This document shows positions 8,946 through 17,659 of a DNA stretch of 37,509 bases, one piece after another (the stretch's first letter is position 1; each line of letters begins with the position of its first letter). A program made the position numbers and the translations under genes. The DNA comes from an uncultured Pseudanabaenaceae cyanobacterium (GTDB lineage Bacteria > Cyanobacteriota > Cyanobacteriia > PCC-9006 > JAAUQQ01): positions 1 to 37,509 of the forward strand of contig CALLAT010000063.1 of the NCBI GenBank assembly GCA_938002085.1, read 5' to 3'. Below the pieces are notes generated by a model. It saw only the letters and a list, made by a program, of their open reading frames with translations. It was not told where the DNA came from and did no database searches.

Positions 8946-9506
8946 ATGATTTCTAGTAACGATTTTCGGACCGGCACCACAATTGAAATTGACGGCGCCG
9001 TTTGGAAAGTGGTCGAGTTTTTGCATGTCAAACCTGGCAAGGGGTCTGCGTTTGTTCGCACAAAGCTAAAGAACGCCCAGACCGGCAGTGTTGTGGAAAA
9101 AACCTTTCGAGCGGGTGAAAGCGTCACCCAGGCTGTGATCGAAAAGAACGTTATGCAGCATACCTATAAAGACGGTGAAGACTTTGTCTTTATGGATATG
9201 GAAACCTACGATGAAACTCGCCTCGGAGCCAAGCAGATTGGTGAGCGAGTCAAGTATTTGAAGGACGGCATGGAGGTGAACGTGATCACCTGGAATGAGA
9301 AGGTTATCGAAGTCGAGTTGCCTAACTCAGTCGTTTTAGAAGTCACCCAGACCGATCCTGGCTTGAAAGGGGACACCGCTACAGGTGGAACTAAACCTGC
9401 CACTGTAGAAACAGGGGCACAGGTGATGGTTCCCTTGTTTATCACCATCGGTGAGAAGATTAAAATTGACACTCGCAGCGACTCCTACCTCGGTCGCGAA
9501 TCTTAA
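8946..9506 (+). CDS. efp: Translation elongation factor P
   Basis: A 186-residue three-domain EF-P, which binds ribosomes stalled on polyproline and promotes peptide bond formation. Domain I carries the loop [10 protein letters not shown] with Lys32 at the tip, the position modified in many bacteria; domains II and III follow ([20 protein letters not shown], and the C-terminal [13 protein letters not shown]). An upstream in-frame start would add 43 residues foreign to the family, so I use the ATG at 8946. accB follows 213 bases later, a neighbourhood I recall as common in cyanobacteria. The polyproline- and Ala/Pro-rich linkers encoded nearby (such as AccB) are plausible clients. Confidence 0.97.
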   Translation: MISSNDFRTGTTIEIDGAVWKVVEFLHVKPGKGSAFVRTKLKNAQTGSVVEKTFRAGESVTQAVIEKNVMQHTYKDGEDFVFMDMETYDETRLGAKQIGERVKYLKDGMEVNVITWNEKVIEVELPNSVVLEVTQTDPGLKGDTATGGTKPATVETGAQVMVPLFITIGEKIKIDTRSDSYLGRES

Positions 9507-9719
9507 ATGTCATGGGATAGATTCCCAAAGATGACAGGTGGGGCCATGGCTTTTACCGCGATAGCCCTTCTATAAAATCAGCCTTTATGCGAAGAATTCG
9601 ACAGAAAGAATCACCTTAATGGTGAAATTAACTCCAAGGGAAATCTTGTGATTTTCACAGAGCATTCCAAACCGTTTTCCTAGCAACTTTTCTTTGAGTA
9701 AACAACCGGGGCCACAACT

Positions 9720-10241
9720 GTGCAACTAGACTTAGACCAGCTAAGAGAGCTTCTCGCCTCCCTCAATCAGACCGACATTTCGGAACTGAATCTCAAGGGC
9801 GAAAACTTTGAGCTAGTTGTGCGCCGTGGCCCAGACGGTACGGCTCAAGCCGCTGTTGCCCAGCAGGGGCAACCCCCTGCGATGGCTCCCATGATGCAGC
9901 AGCCTGTCATGATGGCGGCTCCGCAACAAATGCAAGCAGCTCCGGCTGCTCCAGCGGCTCCGGCTCCTGAGCCAGTTGCTCCTCCCAGCAGCACTCAAAG
10001 TTGGGTTGAGATCAAGTCTCCGATGGTGGGGACCTTCTACCGCGCACCGGCTCCCGGCGAACCCAACTTTGTCAACGTTGGCGACAAGATTACGAATGGT
10101 CAGGCAGTCTGCATTTTAGAAGCAATGAAGCTGATGAATGAGCTAGAAGCAGAAGTGAGTGGCGAAGTCATTGAGATTTTGGTTGAGAATGGCCAACCCG
10201 TGGAATTTGACCAGCCGCTGATGCGGGTGAAGCCTGCCTAA
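9720..10241 (+). CDS. accB: Biotin carboxyl carrier protein of acetyl-CoA carboxylase
   Basis: 173 residues. The protein carries biotin between the carboxylase and carboxyltransferase halves of acetyl-CoA carboxylase, the entry step of fatty acid synthesis. The C-terminal biotinyl domain (about 95-173) has the canonical EAMKLMNE with biotinylated Lys137; an Ala/Pro/Met/Gln-rich flexible linker fills about residues 42-92. The start is GTG at 9720. The TAA stop overlaps the next gene's ATG (TAATG), implying translational coupling with the downstream lipoprotein gene. accC, accA and accD are not in the window. Confidence 0.97.
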   Translation: MQLDLDQLRELLASLNQTDISELNLKGENFELVVRRGPDGTAQAAVAQQGQPPAMAPMMQQPVMMAAPQQMQAAPAAPAAPAPEPVAPPSSTQSWVEIKSPMVGTFYRAPAPGEPNFVNVGDKITNGQAVCILEAMKLMNELEAEVSGEVIEILVENGQPVEFDQPLMRVKPA

Positions 10242-11248
10242 TGATGGGCAAACGGCAAAGTCAATCTGCCATCCCCGTTCAACGGCATCGTTTTAGCTGG
10301 ATGCTGAGTCGCAGCTGTAGCTTGAGAAACTTGGGGACCTTGCGTTCATTGGTTTCTAAGGCTCGGCTGCTTGCGATCGCTTGTACCGGACTGCTGCTCT
10401 TAAGTAGTTGTCAGGTGCTCGAACGCAAGCATGGTTCTCTTCCTCCCACCGATGACTCGGCTGTTCCAAGAGAAGTGAACTCCCTGCCACCCATCACCCT
10501 CGGGCTAGAGGCTCCAGTTGGAACTGAAGCTTTAGGCAATGAGTTTTTGACAGTGGGTCACAGCGATCGCCTCCTAGACCGAGAAGTGGGCGATCGCATT
10601 CAGCAATATTGGCCGTTGCGAGAGCTACTGCTTGCCTTTAATGGCAAATTTAGAGCAGCTTCCCCTCCCCTTCGCTTAGCAATAGCAACTTGTAGAGACC
10701 TGTCACCAGAGACGACACTCCAGCCCATCTTCCAAAGCAGCGACCAACCGCTCGTCGTTTGCTACGACCTGCTTCAACAGATGGACGATTATGCCGATGA
10801 CCTCAGTGGCTCTCTAACGGAGCAACATCAGGCTGTGCTCGACATGTTTTATTTCGCTGTCGCCCGCGAATTGAGCCACCTGGTTCTAACTGCAAGTCAG
10901 TCACCCGAGCAAAGTATCAAGTTAGGCATTAACCCCTTAGAGCCCAAGGCTTGGGCAGCGTTGAATGGGCTAGCTGATGAAGCTGCTTTAGATCAGCTCA
11001 CAGCCCAGCTGCCTCAGCACCTCCAACTCCAGGATCAAACCGCCATTCTCTCTGGGACCCAATGGCTCTTTAATCAGGGGCATCCACTCCTTAGCCCAGA
11101 AAAGTTAAGGGACTGGACTGGACAATTAATGGACGAGTCAAATTATCAAGCCATCATTTGCACAGCTGAACAGATTCAGTCCAAACAATTTCCCTTCTTA
11201 GAAAAGGAGCTGCCTGCTGGTTTTGAGCTAGCCAGCTGCCCTGCGTGA
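10241..11248 (+). CDS. Putative lipoprotein with degenerate metallopeptidase motif (DUF4344-like)
   Basis: 335 residues from the ATG that overlaps the accB stop. A hydrophobic segment (about 43-55) ends in LLSSC, a good lipobox with Cys57, so the mature protein is probably membrane-anchored; the leader before it is long, and internal starts near 10301 or 10340 would give a normal length. The body resembles the DUF4344 putative metallopeptidases: a VVCYDLLQQM segment, then FYFAVARELSHLVL. Where active members have HExxH, this protein has R209-E-L-S-H213, so zinc binding is probably lost. The family call is from motif layout only. Coupled to accB; convergent with murF. Confidence 0.6.
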   Translation: MMGKRQSQSAIPVQRHRFSWMLSRSCSLRNLGTLRSLVSKARLLAIACTGLLLLSSCQVLERKHGSLPPTDDSAVPREVNSLPPITLGLEAPVGTEALGNEFLTVGHSDRLLDREVGDRIQQYWPLRELLLAFNGKFRAASPPLRLAIATCRDLSPETTLQPIFQSSDQPLVVCYDLLQQMDDYADDLSGSLTEQHQAVLDMFYFAVARELSHLVLTASQSPEQSIKLGINPLEPKAWAALNGLADEAALDQLTAQLPQHLQLQDQTAILSGTQWLFNQGHPLLSPEKLRDWTGQLMDESNYQAIICTAEQIQSKQFPFLEKELPAGFELASCPA

Positions 11249-11297
11249 AGAGACAATGATCCAAATTAGCGAAGTGACTTAGGGAAAAGATTCGACT

Positions 11298-12668
11298 TTA
11301 GCTCCAATGGGCCCTGAGTTGCTCTACAACCTGATCAAGCGCCACAGCGCGGGAGGCCTTAAAGAGGATGCGATCGCCTTCACTCCCTGCCTCCTTCAAA
11401 TAGGCCACTAGCTGCTCAGCGGTACCAAAGGACTGGCACTCAACCCCAGCAGCTCCTTCCACCAAAGCCTCCGCCTCGGCGGGATCTGCCAGGGTGAGCA
11501 ATAAATCAATGCCTTGCTTCGCCACAACGCCTCCCACTTGGCGATGCAATCGCACGGAATGCTCGCCTAACTCTTTCATGGTGCCTAGGACTGCGATCCG
11601 TCGCTGGCCAGGGGTTTGAGCCAAGAGTTCCAAGGCTGCAGCCATGGATTCAGCCCCGGCATTATAAGTTTCATCGAGTAGCGCAATCCCATTTGATAAG
11701 TCATGGCGCTGGGAACGTCCATCGGGAAGAGTCAATGCTAAGGCGGCTAATTCAGCCCAATCAATCTCTAAAGCACGGGCTACTGCCAAGGCCCCGCAAA
11801 AGTTCAAAGCATTGTGCCGACCTGGCAAAGGAAGCTTAAACTGCTGTCCATCCACATCCAGAACATCACCCTCCAAAAGCTGGCCCTGAACATCACCTTG
11901 CCCTAGGCCAAAGGTGATTGTCTTACCCGACCAAACCTTTGCAGCAGTCTCCATCAGCCTGGGGTTATCTGCATTGAGCACCGCAATGCCATTGGGCTTC
12001 AATCCCGTGAGCAATTCACACTTGGCCTGGGCGATCGCCGCCTCAGACCCCAAACGCTCAATGTGGGCTGTACCGACATTGGTAATCATGGCCACATCGG
12101 GCTCAGCAATCTGGGCCAATAACTCGATTTCCCCTAGACCTCGCATCCCCATCTCCACGACGGCATAGCGATGCTCATCCACCAGACCTAGCAGCGTCTT
12201 TGGCACACCAATTTCATTGTTGAAATTAGCCTGAGTTTTAAGCACAGCTCCCTGGGTTCCCAAAGCAGCAGCAATCAACTCCTTCATCGTGGTTTTTCCA
12301 ACGGAACCTGTCACCGCCACCACAGGTCTAGCAAATTGTTGCCGCCAATAACGCCCCAGTGCTTGATAAGCCACCAGGGTATCTTCCACTTGCAAAATGC
12401 TGCAGCGTCCTGACTGCTCAAAGGCTTCGGGTAACTCAAAAGCCTGATCCACAATGGCAACCGTCGCTCCCGCAGCGGCAGCCGTCTCCACAAAACCATG
12501 GCCGTCAAAGCGATCGCCTCGCAGCGCCACAAAGACATCACCAGCAGCAATTTGGCGACTATCAGTCGAGATGGACAAAACAGGCTGCATCCATGAGTCC
12601 GACGCAATCACTAGCGCATTCGCCTGGCAAATATCGCAAATCTGGTTAGGTGTGGGCAAAACAGCCAT
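11298..12668 (-). CDS. murF: UDP-N-acetylmuramoyl-tripeptide--D-alanyl-D-alanine ligase MurF
   Basis: A 456-residue cytoplasmic ligase that adds D-Ala-D-Ala to UDP-MurNAc-tripeptide, completing the soluble peptidoglycan precursor. Motifs: STDSRQIAAGDVFVALRG in the N-terminal domain (about 34-51), P-loop VTGSVGKTT (119-127) in the central ATPase domain, NFNNEIGVP, and DETYNAGAESM plus AVLGTMKELGEHS in the C-terminal part. Length is typical. It lies alone, convergent with the accB pair, 8 kb from murC/murB. An intrinsic-terminator-like hairpin sits 50-80 bases upstream in its leader on the same strand. Confidence 0.97.
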   Translation of the reverse strand: MAVLPTPNQICDICQANALVIASDSWMQPVLSISTDSRQIAAGDVFVALRGDRFDGHGFVETAAAAGATVAIVDQAFELPEAFEQSGRCSILQVEDTLVAYQALGRYWRQQFARPVVAVTGSVGKTTMKELIAAALGTQGAVLKTQANFNNEIGVPKTLLGLVDEHRYAVVEMGMRGLGEIELLAQIAEPDVAMITNVGTAHIERLGSEAAIAQAKCELLTGLKPNGIAVLNADNPRLMETAAKVWSGKTITFGLGQGDVQGQLLEGDVLDVDGQQFKLPLPGRHNALNFCGALAVARALEIDWAELAALALTLPDGRSQRHDLSNGIALLDETYNAGAESMAAALELLAQTPGQRRIAVLGTMKELGEHSVRLHRQVGGVVAKQGIDLLLTLADPAEAEALVEGAAGVECQSFGTAEQLVAYLKEAGSEGDRILFKASRAVALDQVVEQLRAHWS

Positions 12669-12712
12669 AGGGTTCAGAAAAGAACAACAAAATCAACCGC
12701 ACAAAGAAAAAA

Positions 12713-12745
12713 TCCGCAAAAAAAAGCTGGGTTCCGCAGCTTTTT
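12713..12745 (-). terminator. Terminator-like hairpin in the murF leader
   Basis: AAAAAGCTG (12721-12729) and CAGCTTTTT (12737-12745) pair around a 7-base loop. On the minus strand the hairpin is followed by further T residues (eight in all, to 12718). There is no minus-strand gene upstream for it to terminate; it lies 50 bases before the murF start, so attenuation or an unseen short RNA are the alternatives. On the plus strand it has five T and could also act. Confidence 0.5.
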
Positions 12746-13051
12746 ATCAGGGTTCCAAAGGTATCACGGTGCGTGTGAAGCTTCGCTGAAGATTGGTTTT
12801 TCGGCGTCCTGGGGTCAGGCAAGACTGTATATGCTTTATGTGTTGACCTGTATGCACCTGCGTTCAGAATTAGATTTCTTCAGCGATTCGCCTAAGCAAT
12901 CAGCACATTTCTGGAATGCTTGCCTAGCCCGGAACTAGCTTTGCTCCAACCCATTGGTGACCTGGATCCTTGACTAGGCCACTTACATGAGGGCTCTTTT
13001 CTCAGTAAGTGACGTCAATCACAATGGTCATTGATTTGTGAGGTATTGCCA
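12746..13051. other. Gap between murF leader and the 464-aa unknown gene
   Basis: About 300 bases between divergent genes, so it should contain both promoters. A TTGACC hexamer lies at about 12843 on the plus strand but without a convincing -10 box at the right distance. No RNA gene, repeat or small ORF with a ribosome binding site was seen. Confidence 0.4.
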
Positions 13052-14443
13052 GTGAGGGCAACTTTCCAAAACCGTCTAACCAGCTCACGCTCCACGGAAA
13101 CGAATCTTTCCGACCAATCGCGACTAAACCGCAATTTCTCAACTATGGGTGTCATAGAAGCTGGAAACAGCTACAACAATCGACAAATTAGCCAGGATGA
13201 AAGTCGTATTTATGACTACTTCCTGCATTTGGTGGAGCGAGAATCTACTGATTCGTTGATTGACCGCTTCCGCCGTCTCTTTATTGAAGGAGACGGTAGC
13301 GATAACGTGCAGGTCAATCAAGCGTTTTATAGAGTTGTCACAGCTCGTAAGGCCGAAGCAGATTTCCCCCATATTGTGAATCGCTGCTGCCACATTCTTA
13401 TTAATCGATGGCAGCTCAACATTCGCTCTAATGAATCCATCATCACGCTAATCGAGCTGTTTGATGTTCCTCCCTCACCTTACGGTGCCAGTGCAACCCG
13501 CTCCCGCGTGGTTCAGCGCTTGCGACAACTTGTCCAAAGGTTTGTCAAAACGGAGCAGTACGGAACCTTACAGCGTCTAGCGACAGTCCTCGCCCAACAA
13601 AACGTCTCCAGGGAGGATCTATTCCAGGCGCCTTTGGGGACATTAATTCGGCGCTATCCCTATCTGTACGAGCACTGCTTACTCGGTGATGAGAGTACTA
13701 AGGAACAGCAACATACAATTCAACGCCTCCAGTCCCAGCATCAGCGGCAGTTTGAAGTGGACTTGTCCCAATATGTGCTCTATCAGGTGCGTTGTGCAAA
13801 AGCAGCTCGCCAAGGAAAAGCACAGCTAGAAGCCCTACAGCAACGCATTCAGCCTGCAACAAATCCAACGCTACTCACAAATTACGAGCTAGCTGCTTCA
13901 GTGCGCCACTTCACGGGCAAAGTCAGTGATGGCAATACCTACCGTGACATGGCCAAAGGCTTCCATGCCCAAACGAGCTATGGCCCACTCTATGGCCAGT
14001 TCAAACGCGATTTGCATCAATATCTCTCTGAGTCTATCGATCCAAGCTTTGGCAAAAAGCGCTTCAATCAGCAGCTCTGCAATAATCTGCAAAGCACCTT
14101 CGCAGATTTAGATCACCAGCCCCTGAGTGATTTTCTGATGGTGAGAACCTGCGGTCAGCTACTCAACTTTTTAGTCGTCGAAAACTCTCGAAAACTCAAC
14201 CACTTTACCTTCGTCGACCTGGTAGGCAACATGGGGGCCACAGCGACCACGGGTCTCTTGCTTAAGGTCGTCTTACTTTGCACCAAGGTGAAACCTTACT
14301 TAGAAAAGCGCTTGGCTATTCTATTTGACCACTACGAAAGCGCAACTCAAGAGTCCGTAATGTGGTTGGTTCAAGTTCTAGAGAACTTAAACATTGCCTT
14401 CAGCACCAATTTTGGTAATGCGAATCTGTCTTTGGTTGTTTAG
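13052..14443 (+). CDS. Conserved cyanobacterial protein of unknown function
   Basis: About 463 residues; I do not recognise a characterised family. The sequence is soluble and mostly helical, with a basic, Ser/Thr-rich, probably disordered start (to about residue 35), then helices rich in Arg/Gln (RVVQRLRQLVQRFVKTEQYG; a later QQHTIQRLQSQHQRQFEVDL). There is no signal peptide or membrane span. The start is uncertain: GTG 13052 has GAGG eight bases upstream and is chosen; TTG 13031 and ATG 13145 are alternatives. Codon use looks like the neighbours. It is followed 136 bases later by a GTPase gene on the same strand, so a shared pathway is possible but unproven. Confidence 0.75.
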   Translation: MRATFQNRLTSSRSTETNLSDQSRLNRNFSTMGVIEAGNSYNNRQISQDESRIYDYFLHLVERESTDSLIDRFRRLFIEGDGSDNVQVNQAFYRVVTARKAEADFPHIVNRCCHILINRWQLNIRSNESIITLIELFDVPPSPYGASATRSRVVQRLRQLVQRFVKTEQYGTLQRLATVLAQQNVSREDLFQAPLGTLIRRYPYLYEHCLLGDESTKEQQHTIQRLQSQHQRQFEVDLSQYVLYQVRCAKAARQGKAQLEALQQRIQPATNPTLLTNYELAASVRHFTGKVSDGNTYRDMAKGFHAQTSYGPLYGQFKRDLHQYLSESIDPSFGKKRFNQQLCNNLQSTFADLDHQPLSDFLMVRTCGQLLNFLVVENSRKLNHFTFVDLVGNMGATATTGLLLKVVLLCTKVKPYLEKRLAILFDHYESATQESVMWLVQVLENLNIAFSTNFGNANLSLVV

Positions 14444-14461
14444 CTCTTGCTTTTGCAAGAG
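14444..14461 (+). terminator. Weak hairpin after the 464-aa unknown gene
   Basis: CTCTTGC-TTTT-GCAAGAG begins at the base after the stop codon. The stem is only 7 bp and no T run follows, so termination is doubtful. A second small stem (CGCC/GGCG) follows directly. Confidence 0.25.
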
Positions 14462-14579
14462 TCGCCCTCCTTGGCGGTACAGCCCATGGGGTCATCTATT
14501 CCAAGAGTCTCAATAACTCCAGCCGGCCATGCTAGCTTAGATGAACTGACCCTATTGTCCAGCTTTGTATTGCACCCCA

Positions 14580-16199
14580 GTGGAACCATCTGAATCATCA
14601 AATACTTTTTTTCAGGAGGATTTAGAAGACAAAACATCCAAGATTTCTTCCGAAAGCTCGCAACCCGATAGCTTACAAAGCTTTCGTAGCGATAGTCATG
14701 CAGCATCTTCTCCAGCCCCATTCAAAGGGGAGCGAGAGGCTGAGACTCCCTCCATAGGCGATGTAAGTGCAGACTTCAACCAGCTTCAATCAGAGCTGCA
14801 CTACTTCCAAGCCAAGGACCTAATCCAAGATTTAGTCAATCGTTTAGATCTGTCAGAGCGGGAGAAAAGTAGCCTTAATCCTATGCTGGATGAGCTAACC
14901 AAAACGCTCCAACGCATCGAAAGTGGCAAAGTACAAATAGCAGCTTTTGGCATGGTAGGCCGGGGCAAATCCTCCCTACTCAATGCTCTGATTGGCGAAA
15001 CAGTCTTTGAAACGGGGGCCATTCACGGCGTGACTCGTACGATGGAGTCTTCAGCATGGAGACTAACCCATGACCCCCTGAGCCCAGCTGCATCCAGCCA
15101 ATCAATTCAGACTGCGAGCTTAAATCCTCTTGACCATCTAGCCATCAACAAAGACGGCTTGCCAAGCGAAGTCAATCAGAAAGCGAATGTTGAGCTGATT
15201 GATACGCCTGGCATTGATGAGGTGAATGGTGAGCAACGTGAAGCTCTGGCAACGGCTGTGGCAGAACGGGCTGATGTCATTCTTTTTGTGGTCACTGGCG
15301 ATATTACCCAAGTGGAATATAACGCCTTAAAGCGACTGCGCCAGGCCAGTAAACCGATTTTGCTGGTGTTTAACAAGATTGATCAGTACCCCGAAGCCGA
15401 TCGCCAAGCCATCTACGAAACAATTCGCGATACTCGCCTACGGGAACTCATTTCCCCCGACGAAATTGTCATGGTCTCCGCAGCGCCCCTCGAAGTTCAA
15501 GCCAAGCGGGGGCTCGATGGTCAGCTCAAAGTCAGTCGTACGACAGGGGCTCCCCAGGTAGAACCGCTCAAGCTCAAGATTCTGGATGTGCTCCAGCGCG
15601 AGGGCAAATCTTTGATGGCGATCAATACATTGCTGTTTGCCGATGAGGCCAATGGCCAGATTGTGGCGCGGAAGATGGCGATTCGCGATCGCGAGGCCGA
15701 TCAGCTCATCTGGAATTCCGCAGTCATGAAAGCAAGCGTGATCGCCATCAACCCCGTCACGGTATTGGACGTGCTGGGCGGTGCAGCGGTCGACGTCTAC
15801 ATGATTATGTCCTTATCCAAGCTCTACGGCATCGACATGACCGAAGCAGGAGCGCTGGCGTTGCTGAAGAAGATTGCGATCGCCATGGGCGGACTCAGTC
15901 TCAGCGAACTATTAGCGACCCTAGGGCTCAGCTCCCTCAAGCTATTTCTTGGAGCAGGTACGGCGGTTACAGGCGGTGCCACCATGGTGCCCTATGTTTC
16001 TGTTGCAGCCACTCAAGCAGCAGTCGCGGGAGTTTCTTCCTATGGGATTGGTCAGGTCACAAAAACCTATTTAGCGAATGGAGCAACTTGGGGAGAAGAA
16101 GGACCAAAGGCAACGGCAATGAGAATTTTAGACTCTCTGGATAACGAATCGATTCTGAATCGTCTAAAGGGAGAGCTATCAGAGAAATTACGCTCCTAA
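14580..16199 (+). CDS. Dynamin/Era-like GTPase with C-terminal DUF697 domain
   Basis: About 539 residues. An acidic, Ser-rich N-terminal region (to about 60) and a helical stretch precede a GTPase domain with all signature motifs: G1 GMVGRGKSS (about 124-132), G3 DTPGID (about 208), G4 NKID (about 265) and G5 SAA (about 300). Residues about 385-500 form a hydrophobic helical DUF697 domain (VMKASVIAINPVTVLDVLGG and following), which probably associates with membranes. Cyanobacteria carry several such proteins; their role is unclear. Start is uncertain: GTG 14580, or TTG 14565 giving five more residues; neither has a clear Shine-Dalgarno sequence. It follows the unknown gene at 13052 on the same strand. 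Confidence 0.85.
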   Translation: MEPSESSNTFFQEDLEDKTSKISSESSQPDSLQSFRSDSHAASSPAPFKGEREAETPSIGDVSADFNQLQSELHYFQAKDLIQDLVNRLDLSEREKSSLNPMLDELTKTLQRIESGKVQIAAFGMVGRGKSSLLNALIGETVFETGAIHGVTRTMESSAWRLTHDPLSPAASSQSIQTASLNPLDHLAINKDGLPSEVNQKANVELIDTPGIDEVNGEQREALATAVAERADVILFVVTGDITQVEYNALKRLRQASKPILLVFNKIDQYPEADRQAIYETIRDTRLRELISPDEIVMVSAAPLEVQAKRGLDGQLKVSRTTGAPQVEPLKLKILDVLQREGKSLMAINTLLFADEANGQIVARKMAIRDREADQLIWNSAVMKASVIAINPVTVLDVLGGAAVDVYMIMSLSKLYGIDMTEAGALALLKKIAIAMGGLSLSELLATLGLSSLKLFLGAGTAVTGGATMVPYVSVAATQAAVAGVSSYGIGQVTKTYLANGATWGEEGPKATAMRILDSLDNESILNRLKGELSEKLRS

Positions 16200-16734
16200 T
16201 CGTCGATAAAACCATCGAGTTTGTTCATTACATACTGACAGTAGATCAAGCTCACAACTCATCAATCCCCTCTATTAGAACGAGGATTCTTGTAGGTATA
16301 GATAGCCAAACAAAATCACCGAACAAGGAGTTCACAGAACTAGAATCACATCCACAAGATTCTCAGATCTATAATTTTTAAATTCATCACATTGTCAGGG
16401 ATCATCTACTGCCAATGCATTTTCATGCTGTCCGGTTTAATCAAGATATCGACAAAAAGGAGCCTAGAATCCTTACAAAGAGGAGAAATAAAGCTCTTTA
16501 TAAGCCTAACCAACAACCCCAAATAGACCCGAAATCATCACAGGGAGTGACACTAAAATAGTGAGAAAAGATATTGTTTATGCTACTTCAAATTTTCAGA
16601 CGGGCACTATTTTTGTTATGGGAGGCCAACTTCAATAATGAGTCTACTTGCAGGCATGCCATCTACTTTCGAACATCAACGCGATGTGTTCTCCCTAGAC
16701 AAAGTCGATGTATTATTCCTCAAGGAATTCAACT
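16200..16734. other. 535-base AT-rich gap before the DUF1400-like gene
   Basis: Markedly AT-rich. No RNA gene is recognisable. Two short plus-strand frames (16580-16738, ending in a 4-base overlap with the next gene; 16638-16817, with GGGAGG 12 bases upstream) overlap the following gene and show no family; I do not call them. Promoter elements for the next gene probably lie here; a small palindrome CACTAAAATAGTG occurs near 16550. Confidence 0.4.
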
Positions 16735-17457
16735 ATGAAGTCCTCTTTAAAGCTATCTGTGATTCTTGGAGCAGCATGCACAGCTCTAATCCCTGGCACT
16801 GCAAAGGCAGCAGATAGCATAATGCTGACCAATGGCAATTTACACCATCATTTTGAGATCGAAGAATTTAACACCCTCGCCCAAGGCAATCGCTCTGCTA
16901 GCTGCCTAGGCGACATGCTATCTCGTGCAGGCATTGCCCCCGAAGCGGCTCGTGCGTTCTTAACCCAAGGCGTTAGCTATGATGTTGCTTCCGCAGACGT
17001 ACTCTTTCGCAACAACGAAGGTCGGGCATTGCTCCAAGAGATTGGAGCCGTTATTCAACCTGTAGAGCGGCAAACCAATGCAGAACAGTCCCTACGGGCT
17101 GCAGTGGTCACATCTCTGATGGATGATGGCCAAATGACTCCCTTGGAAATTTTGGCGAACTACCCTGTGAAAGCTCAAGTCAACCTCAAGGAACTGCGTA
17201 GTCGCAACTTGCTCAATACAAGCTTTTCCAGCATGGAATCCATGCAAGTCCAGTCCAAAGCTCAAATAGCCCAAGCAGAATTAGCGACTCGCTTTGCCCA
17301 ATCCGATGAGCGAATGCAGTCTCGCTATTACGCAATGTGGTTTAACAGAAGCACAACAACGGCCAGCCGCCCCGTAGCGCTTGAAGCGAGACAGGTCCAA
17401 GTTCAGCGCCCCCAAGTTCAACAAACCCAGGTTGCTCCTGTGAGAGGTCTTTGGTAA
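16735..17457 (+). CDS. Secreted DUF1400-like domain protein
   Basis: 240 residues. A clear signal peptide (MKSSLKLSVILGAACTALIP, cleavage after TAKA) indicates export. Residues about 27-160 resemble the DUF1400 domain that in cyanobacteria usually precedes an alpha/beta-hydrolase: a short strand, the FEIEEFNTLAQGN helix, then an AARAFLTQGVSYDV segment and the DGQMTPLEILANYP segment. No hydrolase domain follows; instead there is a helical, Gln-rich region and a C-terminal tail of alternating Val/Gln (about 220-235) ending in RGLW. So this is a stand-alone DUF1400. The ATG at 16735 has AAGGA eight bases upstream and is preferred over a start nine codons earlier. A long hairpin follows. Confidence 0.7.
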   Translation: MKSSLKLSVILGAACTALIPGTAKAADSIMLTNGNLHHHFEIEEFNTLAQGNRSASCLGDMLSRAGIAPEAARAFLTQGVSYDVASADVLFRNNEGRALLQEIGAVIQPVERQTNAEQSLRAAVVTSLMDDGQMTPLEILANYPVKAQVNLKELRSRNLLNTSFSSMESMQVQSKAQIAQAELATRFAQSDERMQSRYYAMWFNRSTTTASRPVALEARQVQVQRPQVQQTQVAPVRGLW

Positions 17458-17521
17458 GTCAAAGCAACATGATGAAAGCGATGCTGCTTTCAGGTCGCTT
17501 ACTTCAGAGTTAACTCAAGAC

Positions 17522-17564
17522 TGAAGAAGAGCAGCGAGATGAAGTTTCCCGCTGCTCTTCTTCA
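17522..17564. terminator. Long hairpin between the DUF1400-like gene and guaA
   Basis: TGAAGAAGAGCAGCG (17522-17536) pairs perfectly over 15 bp with CGCTGCTCTTCTTCA (17550-17564), loop 13 bases. It sits between convergent genes and could end both. There is no uninterrupted T run, so an intrinsic terminator is likely but not certain. Confidence 0.6.
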
Positions 17565-17659
17565 ATTGTCCAGTCCACAATCTCCATGAGCTGAATATTC
17601 TATTCCCATCGCCACCGTCCGGGCATCATGCCCTTGGCTTCAGTGGAAGGTTGAGCAAC

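Noticed and set aside
9508-9536. TGTCAT...ATGACA inverted repeat after efp as a terminator.
   Set aside because: Stem is interrupted by a 4-base bulge and no T run follows.
16580-16817. Two short plus-strand ORFs (16580-16738 and 16638-16817) upstream of and overlapping the DUF1400-like gene.
   Set aside because: The first has no ribosome binding site; the second has GGGAGG but at about 12 bases and overlaps the signal peptide codons of a well-supported gene. Neither looks like a known protein.
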